A DNA stretch of 12,452 bases from positions 1-12,452 of the forward strand of contig JAVBOP010000029.1 of NCBI GenBank assembly GCA_031550405.1. Reading direction: 5' to 3'. Position numbers and translations under genes: made by a program. The notes beneath the pieces are model-generated. The model ran no database searches and was not told the DNA's origin. It saw nothing but the letters and a program-made list of their open reading frames with translations. Of the stretch, positions 1-5,314 are shown in pieces (position 1 is the stretch's first letter; each line of letters opens with the position of its first letter). Source of the DNA: JAVBOP01 sp031550405 (GTDB taxonomy: Bacteria; Bacteroidota; Ignavibacteria; Kapaibacteriales; UBA2268).

Positions 1-888
1 ATTCTTGCCCATATTTTGGACGCATTGGTTGAACACGAAGTCAAACATGTTACAATCATTACAGGGTACATGGGCGAACTTGTCGAAGAATTTGTCCGTA
101 AGCGCTATAAAAATATAGATGTTGAGTTTATAGAGCAAAAAGAGCGGCTGGGCTTGGGACATGCTATTTGGGTGGGAAAATCTACATACAGGTCTAATGA
201 GCCGTTGATGATTGTGCTTGGCGATACCGTATTTGACGTCGATTTGTCGATTGCATTTGCTGCCAAAGCGAATGCTATTGGCGTCAAGGAAGTGGATGAT
301 CCTCGCCGCTTTGGCGTCGTTGTGATGAACGGCGATGGCACAATTAATAAATTTGTTGAAAAGCCGGAAACGCTTATTTCCAAATTGGCGATTGTTGGAA
401 TGTATTATATACAGAATCCGGAGCTGCTGATTGACAGTCTGGATAAACTGATTAAAAATAAAATGGTTACACGCGGCGAATATCAATTGACCGATGCTTT
501 GCAGCTAATGCTTACCGCAGGCGAAAAATTCACGACTTTTCCTGTAGACGGCTGGTATGATTGCGGTAAACCGGAAACATTACTGTCGACTAACAGATTT
601 TTGCTTGAAAAACATCCTGCACATCGCGAGCTGAAAAATTCCGTTATAATTCCACCGTGCTTTATTTCTGACGAGGCAGTTGTCGAAAATTCAATCGTAG
701 GACCGTATACCTCAATTGCCGACGGCGCTATCGTAAAGGACAGTGTTGTCCGCCATTCCATCATAAGTTACGAGTCAAAGGTCATACAGACTTTACTGAC
801 AGATTCGATTATTGGCAACGAAGCCGAAGTCATTGGAAAATATAGTAAATACAACGTTGGTAATTCAAGCGTCATTGAATTGGAATAA
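1..888 (+). CDS. Sugar-phosphate nucleotidyltransferase (glucose-1-phosphate thymidylyltransferase-like), 5' end missing
   Basis: The frame is open from base 1 and the visible protein starts in mid-domain (ILAHILDALVEH), so the gene begins before the window. The usual N-terminal part with the GGxGTRL nucleotide-binding loop is missing, probably about 30 residues. Visible family marks are LGDTVFDVD near 217-243 (metal-binding Asp after LGD), FVEKP near 352-366, GEYQLTDALQ near 475-504, and DGWYDCGKPETLL near 547-585, which matches the WxDxG motif of RmlA-type enzymes. The last 80 or so residues have hexapeptide-like Ile/Val spacing (SIVGPYTSIADGAIVKDSVV), a left-handed beta-helix tail. The family joins a sugar-1-phosphate to an NTP to give an NDP-sugar for envelope or exopolysaccharide synthesis in the cytoplasm. 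The exact sugar and nucleotide (dTDP-glucose, UDP-glucose or GDP-mannose type) cannot be settled here. Confidence 0.88.
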   Translation: MLAHILDALVEHEVKHVTIITGYMGELVEEFVRKRYKNIDVEFIEQKERLGLGHAIWVGKSTYRSNEPLMIVLGDTVFDVDLSIAFAAKANAIGVKEVDDPRRFGVVVMNGDGTINKFVEKPETLISKLAIVGMYYIQNPELLIDSLDKLIKNKMVTRGEYQLTDALQLMLTAGEKFTTFPVDGWYDCGKPETLLSTNRFLLEKHPAHRELKNSVIIPPCFISDEAVVENSIVGPYTSIADGAIVKDSVVRHSIISYESKVIQTLLTDSIIGNEAEVIGKYSKYNVGNSSVIELE

Positions 889-936
889 GTAAAAACGAAG
901 CTGAAGTTTAATATATCGCTCCGTATTGTGTGCCAA

Positions 937-956
937 TTATGAATATTTTTTCATAA
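937..956. promoter_or_regulatory. 20-bp palindrome TTATGAA-N6-TTCATAA
   Basis: Perfect 7-base inverted repeat (937-943 and 950-956) around a T-rich 6-base spacer, about 65 bases before the likely lipoprotein start. No T-tract follows, so it is a poor terminator. The same arms and spacer recur at 7247-7266, and shorter ATGAA-N6-TTCAT versions lie at 6577-6592 and 10775-10790. It could be a protein-binding operator or a small AT-rich hairpin. Confidence 0.45.
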
Positions 957-962
957 ATAGTG

Positions 963-995
963 TTGCATAATTGTCGCTGTTTTTTGCTATATTCG
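963..995 (+). promoter_or_regulatory. Weak candidate promoter for the lipoprotein-rsmE unit
   Basis: TATATTCG at 988-995 differs by one base from the Bacteroidota -7 box TAnnTTTG. A TTG at 963-965 lies 22 bases upstream. Position relative to the gene is suitable, but the match is imperfect. Confidence 0.25.
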
Positions 996-1021
996 CATTT
1001 TGTAGGTAAGTTTATTTGAGA

Positions 1022-1660
1022 ATGGACAGAATGAATAAATTGATGTTGTATGCCGTTTGCATTTTGGCTGTGTGCTGCTCAAGCTGCATCATTGTTAAAG
1101 AGAAAGACGAAATCATTGTTAAAAACACAGAATACATACCTTCCGCAGCAACGCCTAAGCCTGAAATAAAAATGTCAAACAAAATAGTGCGAACAGCGAC
1201 GGGTGATATGATGGCATTGCTTCCCGAAGGCTGGTTCTTTATTGAGGTCGACGGCAACCTGTCATCGGAGGTTTTTGCGGTTGCTGTTAATCCGGAATAC
1301 ACTATGAGTGCGGTATTTTCACAGCTAAGGAAAAGCGATGAGATTCAAGAGATTGTGGATAAGGAAAAGCAGCTCGGGCTTGCCCGGGCAGTATTCAGTA
1401 AGCATGAGGCTCGAGCCAACGGCAACATGAAGCTTAGCGATAAATACCACCTCACCGAAATTGGCTTGCAGAAATTTGGCTCATTTTCGTTTATCAAGGC
1501 AAAAGACAATACTTATGGCACTTCTGCCGTTTTCATTTCAAGTATAGATGAATATTATGAGTTCTCTTTAGTAACTATGAGTATTAATAACAACATACAG
1601 CCTTCTAAAAACGAATTTGACAAGGTTTACCGCTCAATACTTGCCACATTGAAATATTGA
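1022..1660 (+). CDS. Small predicted lipoprotein of unknown function
   Basis: The product is about 212 residues. It opens with a basic start (MDRMNK) and a hydrophobic stretch (LMLYAVCILAV), then CCSSC, a relaxed Bacteroidota-type lipobox (SSC). I expect cleavage by signal peptidase II and lipid attachment at a Cys in this cluster, anchoring the protein in an envelope membrane. The mature part has a short linker, then a soluble alpha/beta domain beginning ALLPEGWFFIEVDG. That pattern is reminiscent of PsbP/DcrB-type domains, but this is only an impression. The start is uncertain: ATG 1022, ATG 1031 (with GGA four bases before it) and an upstream TTG at 1016 are all in frame, and I chose the first ATG. 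The stop lies one base before rsmE, so the two are probably co-transcribed. I do not recognise a specific family. Confidence 0.75.
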   Translation: MDRMNKLMLYAVCILAVCCSSCIIVKEKDEIIVKNTEYIPSAATPKPEIKMSNKIVRTATGDMMALLPEGWFFIEVDGNLSSEVFAVAVNPEYTMSAVFSQLRKSDEIQEIVDKEKQLGLARAVFSKHEARANGNMKLSDKYHLTEIGLQKFGSFSFIKAKDNTYGTSAVFISSIDEYYEFSLVTMSINNNIQPSKNEFDKVYRSILATLKY

Positions 1661-1661
1661 T

Positions 1662-2348
1662 ATGGAATGTATATATCTGCCAGAATTAGATTTTCATTCG
1701 CAGACACTGCCCGTTCCCGATAATGAAGCAAAGCATCTGAAAGCATTGCATATAAAAGATGCGGACGCCGTATTTGCAACAAATGGCAGGGGGGTGCTTG
1801 CCCGTACCGAAATTATCCGCACAGGCAAAAACACCTTTGAAGCCAAAATCATAGATATTCATAAAAATAACGGCGAAGCGGACTTCCGCCTCGGGTTGGC
1901 TTTGGGGATATTGGATAATAAGGATAGATTTGAATTTGCGCTGGAAAAAGGCACCGAGCTTGGGATTACTGACTTTTACCCGCTTGTTGCCAAATATTCT
2001 CAAAAGAGGATATATTCATTGGAACGGTTGCGCACCAAGGCTATAGCATCCATGAAGCAATGCAGGAGAGCGGTATTGCCTGATATTCATACGCCAATAG
2101 GCATAGAGGCATTAATAGGCAGTGCGGGTTATGCCCGGGTCATATTAGCCGACGAATCTGGCTGTTTCCCCACGCCGCCTGCCGACACAGCAGACACATT
2201 GGTAATAATTGGTCCCGAAGGCGGCTTCGCCTCTGATGAAATAGAACTGCTGTCAAGCTCTGCCATTGCATGGAAATTAGCCAACAGGCGGCTTCGCGCT
2301 GAAACAGCAGCTATTGCCGCCCTTAGTCTAATAAATACAATGTGTTAG
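1662..2348 (+). CDS. rsmE: 16S rRNA (uracil-1498-N3)-methyltransferase RsmE
   Basis: The product is 228 residues, slightly shorter than the usual 240 or so. RsmE uses S-adenosylmethionine to methylate N3 of U1498 in helix 44 of 16S rRNA on the assembled 30S subunit. The order of elements fits the family: an N-terminal PUA-like part (about 1-70, with HLKALHIKDAD at 25-35), then the SPOUT knot domain. That domain shows LGLALGILDNKDRFEFALEKG at about 77-97, GTELGITDFYPL, the KQCRRAVLP segment (EQCGR in E. coli), the SAM-loop signature VIIGPEGGF at 181-189, and LANRRLRAETAAIAAL at 206-221, matching the usual LGxRILRxETA. The ATG comes one base after the upstream stop and has no Shine-Dalgarno sequence, so translation is probably coupled to the lipoprotein gene. 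The functional link between the two is unknown. Confidence 0.95.
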   Translation: MECIYLPELDFHSQTLPVPDNEAKHLKALHIKDADAVFATNGRGVLARTEIIRTGKNTFEAKIIDIHKNNGEADFRLGLALGILDNKDRFEFALEKGTELGITDFYPLVAKYSQKRIYSLERLRTKAIASMKQCRRAVLPDIHTPIGIEALIGSAGYARVILADESGCFPTPPADTADTLVIIGPEGGFASDEIELLSSSAIAWKLANRRLRAETAAIAALSLINTMC

Positions 2349-2396
2349 ATGTGCGTGGAATTGTTATACCATTTTTATGCCCAAAATATAGCAATA

Positions 2397-2435
2397 GGGC
2401 AAGCACCATTGTGAATATAACAGTTATGCTTGCCC
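2397..2435 (+). terminator. Possible terminator hairpin after rsmE
   Basis: A perfect 9-base inverted repeat, GGGCAAGCA at 2397-2405 and TGCTTGCCC at 2427-2435, encloses a 21-base loop. It lies between the convergent rsmE and decarboxylase genes. No T-run follows on the + strand, so it is at best a weak or factor-assisted terminator. Confidence 0.4.
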
Positions 2436-2459
2436 CATTGCATCAGTATACTTCGTTAT

Positions 2460-2477
2460 AAAAAAGGGTATTACCCT
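2460..2477 (-). terminator. Short terminator at the end of the decarboxylase beta gene
   Basis: Read on the - strand, AGGGT-AAT-ACCCT is a 5-bp hairpin that includes the gene's own TAA stop. Six T residues follow (complement of 2460-2465, the first of them also closing the stem). The stem is short but the T-tract is well placed. Confidence 0.45.
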
Positions 2478-3601
2478 AAAAAGGCTAACAGAGTGCCTGC
2501 GGCAACAGCACTGCCAAGTACGCCAGCAACATTCGGTCCCATTGCGTGCATCAGTAAATAGTTATTGGGGTTATACCTCAAGCCAACATCATGCGCAACG
2601 CGGGCAGCCATAGGTACTGCCGATACACCCGCTGAGCCTATTAACGGGTTTACCTTGCCGCCGGTTATATAATACATCGCCTTTCCAAGCAATACTCCGC
2701 CAAAAGTGGAAAACGAAAATGCTATAATCCCGAGTATAATAATTTTTATTGTCTCTACCGTCAAAAATGCGTCGGCACTCATCTTCATTCCCACAGCCAT
2801 ACCCAAAAATAGCGTAACTATATTAATCAGCTCATTTTGCACCATTTTTGAAAGCCTGTCAACAACGCCGCTTTCTTTGAGCAGATTCCCACCCATGAGC
2901 ATGGCAACAAGTGGCGCCGATGGAGGGACAATCATTACCGCAAGAAATGTAACAATCAATGGGAAGGCTATTTTCACCCATTTAGACACTGGTTTGGGCG
3001 GCGGCATAACCGTCCTGCGCTCTTTGTCGTTCGTAACCAACTTCATTATAGGAGGCTGTATAAGCGGTATAAGTGCCATATATGAATATGCGGCAACGGC
3101 TATCGCACCAAGCAGGTGCGGAGCTAACTTGTTAGTCAAAAATATTGCCGTAGGACCATCAGCGCCGCCTATGATGCCTATTGAGGCAGCTTCGGGAAGG
3201 CTGAATCCTAATGCAAATGCCAGAAAGAAGGCTGTATATACACCAAACTGTGCAGCAGCACCAAGCAGAAAGGTCTTGGGATTAGCGAGCAGTGGTCCGA
3301 AATCAGTCATCGCCCCTATGCCAAGAAATATTAATGGCGGAAATAATTCTAACTTTAATCCATAGGAAATATAGTAAAATAGCCCGCCAATGCTATCTGC
3401 TGTGGCAGGACTGAGCAAACCGCTCATAGGCAGATTTGCCAAAAAGCAGCCGAAACTTATTGGAACAAGCAGCAAAGGCTCAAAGCCTTTAACTAAAGCC
3501 AAATACAGCAAGACAACTGCAATCAGCATCATTGTAATATAGCCCCAGTTCAAAGCATTAAAGCCCATACTGCTAATTAACTGTGCGATAGCTTCAGACA
3601 T
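2471..3601 (-). CDS. Sodium-translocating decarboxylase beta subunit (OadB/GcdB/MmdB family)
   Basis: The product is 376 residues, the length of the compact GcdB/MmdB type, and is mostly hydrophobic with about nine or more likely membrane spans. Beta subunits take the carboxyl group carried on biotin and couple its release as CO2 to Na+ export across the inner membrane. Family marks are GFEPLLLVPISFGCFLANLP at about 39-58, IGIIGGADGPTAIFLTN at 141-157 with Asp148 at the position of the essential OadB Asp203, ELINIVTLFLGMAVGMKMSA at 257-276, and NPLIGSAGVSAVPMAARV at 318-335 with the conserved Asn/Gly/Ser sites. GGAG five bases before the ATG (complement of 3607-3610) is a clear Shine-Dalgarno, rare in this window. 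No alpha (carboxyltransferase), biotin-carrier or gamma subunit lies next to it, so the substrate (oxaloacetate, methylmalonyl-CoA or glutaconyl-CoA) cannot be told. Confidence 0.93.
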   Translation of the reverse strand: MSEAIAQLISSMGFNALNWGYITMMLIAVVLLYLALVKGFEPLLLVPISFGCFLANLPMSGLLSPATADSIGGLFYYISYGLKLELFPPLIFLGIGAMTDFGPLLANPKTFLLGAAAQFGVYTAFFLAFALGFSLPEAASIGIIGGADGPTAIFLTNKLAPHLLGAIAVAAYSYMALIPLIQPPIMKLVTNDKERRTVMPPPKPVSKWVKIAFPLIVTFLAVMIVPPSAPLVAMLMGGNLLKESGVVDRLSKMVQNELINIVTLFLGMAVGMKMSADAFLTVETIKIIILGIIAFSFSTFGGVLLGKAMYYITGGKVNPLIGSAGVSAVPMAARVAHDVGLRYNPNNYLLMHAMGPNVAGVLGSAVAAGTLLAFLG

Positions 3602-3830
3602 TTACACTCCATACATAATCAAACATGAAACAAACGATAAACATGCGGTAAAGATACCATATTTTATTTTCAAAAACCCAAACCTCATAATTTTTTTTTC
3701 GCAGCCTCATTATTTGAATTTTTTTTAACATATATATAATATAGAAGTATGGACAACGGTATTGCAAGAGAATAGTAAGGCGTGGTTATACTAAGGCATT
3801 AAAATGAATACATGCCTGCAAAAAACATCT

Positions 3831-3860
3831 CAAATTTAGGCAATATTGAGAATTAACATA
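3831..3860 (-). promoter_or_regulatory. Candidate promoter for the decarboxylase beta gene
   Basis: On the - strand TAAATTTG (complement of 3831-3838) fits TAnnTTTG. TATG (complement of 3857-3860) is an approximate -33 box at 18 bases. The leader would be about 225 bases long. It lies back to back with the + strand promoter at 3845-3875. Confidence 0.3.
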
Positions 3861-3875
3861 TAAGGCGTATATTTG
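3845..3875 (+). promoter_or_regulatory. Bacteroidota-type promoter for the DUF151 gene
   Basis: TATATTTG at 3868-3875 is an exact TAnnTTTG -7 box. ATTG at 3845-3848 is a near-match to the TTTG -33 box at 19 bases. Transcription would start near 3880, about 60 bases before the ATG. Confidence 0.55.
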
Positions 3876-3942
3876 TATAATTAAAAAAACAAAACAGATG
3901 ACACTAACGTAAAAGAGTTGGTATTAATTTTTAAAATTATAT

Positions 3943-4518
3943 ATGGAAAAAATAGAACTTACTGTTTTGGGCTTATCTGCAAGTGCGGTGCCGCCCAATT
4001 CGTTTGCATTAATATTAAAAGAAATTCATGGAAATCGTAGTTTGCCAATAATTATCGGCTCATTCGAAGCTCAAGCTATTGCTCTTGAAATCGAAGGAGC
4101 GCAGCCGCCAAGACCAATGACGCACGACCTCATAAAAACGCTTGTTTACTCCACAAATATTACACTTACAGAAGTTTTTATTTCGGATTTGAAAGATGGA
4201 ACGTTTTTTTCGCGGTTAATATTTGAGGAAGAAGGGATTGAAATCGATTGCCGCCCAAGCGACGCCATTGCCATAGCTTTGCGGTGCAATGCTCCAATAT
4301 ATGTTAGCGAAGATATTTTGGACGAGGTTGGTTTGGTATCGCATATTGAGGAAAATTACGCAAATGATTTGCAAGAATCTCCTTTTGTTGAGGTACGCAA
4401 GGCGCAAAATAGATATGAGATTTTGCAGTCGCAGCTCGAAAAAGCCATAAGCAATGAGGATTATGAAGCTGCTGCAAAAATTCGAGACGAAATAAAATAT
4501 TTTTTGGACAGTCAATAA
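3943..4518 (+). CDS. Bifunctional nuclease family protein (DUF151/BFN domain) with C-terminal UVR motif
   Basis: The product is 191 residues. Residues 1-135 or so form the BFN/DUF151 domain: MEKIELTVLGLSAS at the start, LPIIIGSFEAQAIALEIEG at about 34-52, PRPMTHDLIKTLV at 57-69, and the hallmark CRPSDAIAIALR at 103-114. Residues 158-190 (LEKAISNEDYEAAAKIRDEI within it) match the UVR motif, a helical hairpin used for protein contacts in UvrB/UvrC and ClpC-associated proteins. Plant BFN proteins were reported to have DNase and RNase activity. The role of the bacterial members is poorly defined, so function here is an annotation by family. There is no Shine-Dalgarno before the ATG. The gene's last codons contain the -33 box of the downstream tRNA promoter. 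Confidence 0.9.
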   Translation: MEKIELTVLGLSASAVPPNSFALILKEIHGNRSLPIIIGSFEAQAIALEIEGAQPPRPMTHDLIKTLVYSTNITLTEVFISDLKDGTFFSRLIFEEEGIEIDCRPSDAIAIALRCNAPIYVSEDILDEVGLVSHIEENYANDLQESPFVEVRKAQNRYEILQSQLEKAISNEDYEAAAKIRDEIKYFLDSQ

Positions 4519-4534
4519 AAAAACATTATATTTG
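4503..4534 (+). promoter_or_regulatory. Consensus Bacteroidota promoter for the tRNA gene
   Basis: TTTG at 4503-4506, a 20-base spacer, then TATATTTG at 4527-4534, both exact matches to the TTTG/TAnnTTTG consensus. Transcription should start just before the tRNA 5' end at 4548. The -33 box lies inside the last codons of the upstream nuclease gene. Confidence 0.75.
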
Positions 4535-4547
4535 TAATCCAAGATTT

Positions 4548-4621
4548 GCCGGAGTAGCTCAGTTGGTTAGAGCACAGGAATCATAATCCTGGTGTCGGGG
4601 GTTCAAATCCCTCCTCCGGTA
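4548..4621 (+). tRNA. tRNA-Met (anticodon CAT), probably elongator
   Basis: The 74 bases fold as a full cloverleaf. The acceptor stem GCCGGAG/CTCCGGT has a G-U first pair. The D stem is GCTC/GAGC with a 9-base loop, the anticodon stem CAGGA/TCCTG holds loop ATCATAA (anticodon CAT), the variable loop is GTGTC, and the T stem GGGGG/CCCTC has loop TTCAAAT. The discriminator is A and no CCA is encoded (CAA follows). It is not the initiator: the anticodon stem lacks the three G-C pairs and position 1-72 is not an unpaired C-A. A lysidine-modified tRNA-Ile2 also has a CAT gene anticodon. I prefer Met because the G-C pairs at 4-69 and 5-68 are reversed relative to E. coli Ile2, but the sequence does not prove it. 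Confidence 0.92.
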
Positions 4622-4656
4622 CAAACGGTAAAGCCAAGATACCAGAATTAAATAAC

Positions 4657-4677
4657 CACCTTTAGAGGTGTTTTTTT
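4657..4677 (+). terminator. Intrinsic terminator of the tRNA gene
   Basis: CACCT at 4657-4661 pairs with AGGTG at 4666-4670 over a TTAG loop, followed directly by seven T residues. It sits 35 bases after the tRNA, so the tRNA forms a single-gene transcription unit. Confidence 0.75.
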
Positions 4678-5314
4678 ATTTTTATCGCGAATTTATCGAT
4701 ATTTAATTTTCCAGCAATACCGCCAGCTCAAGAATCTTCCGAAATTAATTAAGTCTAGCTCCATGCAATTTTTAAAAATCATAACGGCTAACCTTTCCAA
4801 TACATACCACTGGCTCTTCAACGCCTTGAAATAGTATCACCCTTCCTACTGGTATTGGATTATATTAGTTGTGCAATTAAATTAAAATAAATTAATTATC
4901 CCTGTAAATCGCATAGCAAGTCCATCACTGATTTTTTTACTGCCAACATAACTCCAAAATTCATCCATTTCTGCTTTGCAATTAATAACTATCTCAATAC
5001 ATTTTAAAGGCTTAACATTTATAACTCCACGTATATACTTGATAATATCATTGACATGCGGGTTCAAATTTGGAATTTTTTTTTAACTCCAAAATAACAA
5101 TATTATGAATAATTTTTAATATTAGAAAAGATATAAGTTTATTCTGTGTTAAATTATTCAAGAAAAAAGTATAAAAAAGTAAAATCTATAGCAAATTCAA
5201 GTAGATTAAAAATAATATTGATAAAGATGGAGAATTACATCACGGACAACTCATAAACAATAGCACAAAGTTAATTATGATTTATGAAAAATCACAAAAA
5301 TTATGAGAAAAAAA
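4678..5314. other. Gene-poor AT-rich stretch with a mobile-element remnant
   Basis: Between the tRNA terminator and waaA there is no intact gene. Bases 4892-5067 hold a broken IS1-type transposase fragment on the - strand. An 8-base inverted repeat, TCCAATAC at 4796-4803 and GTATTGGA at 4852-4859, encloses 48 bases. The - strand between and around those arms is open for about 30 codons but has no start and no recognisable product. Bases 5068-5314 are very AT-rich and I see nothing in them. The pattern suggests a decayed insertion next to a tRNA gene. Confidence 0.6.
4892..5067 (-). pseudogene. IS1-family transposase remnant (frameshifted, truncated)
   Basis: The - strand encodes VINCKAEMDEFWSYVGSKK, which closely follows the InsB segment of IS1 (VIVCAEMDEQWGYVGAK) that carries the first catalytic acid of the DDE domain. 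In the open frame the next residues make no sense. Stepping back one base at the A7 run (complement of 4932-4938) gives KKNQ-stop-WTCYAIYRDN, matching the family's KKNxRWLWYAIDR with an Arg codon changed to TGA. The fragment therefore carries at least one frameshift and one nonsense change. The zinc-finger/HTH N-terminus and the later catalytic part are missing, and no terminal inverted repeats are visible. It cannot be active. Confidence 0.75.

Larger units (their letters stand above)
3602..3942. other. Gene-free divergent intergenic region (341 bases)
   Basis: AT-rich spacer between the - strand decarboxylase gene and the + strand nuclease gene. It holds long T-runs near 3690-3724, a TA-repeat stretch near 3730-3742 and candidate promoters for both flanking genes. 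I see no ORF with coding character and no RNA gene. Confidence 0.7.

Noticed and set aside
2706..3365. A 219-codon open frame on the + strand opposite the decarboxylase beta gene
   Set aside because: It is the complement of a membrane-protein gene with all diagnostic motifs on the - strand, and the + translation has no recognisable domain.
4548..4621. Initiator tRNA-fMet
   Set aside because: The anticodon stem lacks the three consecutive G-C pairs and positions 1 and 72 pair as G-U rather than the initiator C/A mismatch.
4892..4941. Programmed -1 frameshifting at the A7 run, as IS1 uses between insA and insB
   Set aside because: The run lies inside the insB-like catalytic domain rather than at the insA/insB junction, and a stop codon follows three codons after the shift, so decay explains it better.
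5068..5314. Possible small RNA or gene in the AT-rich spacer after the IS1 remnant
   Set aside because: There is no promoter match, no GC-containing hairpin with a T-run and no coding pattern.
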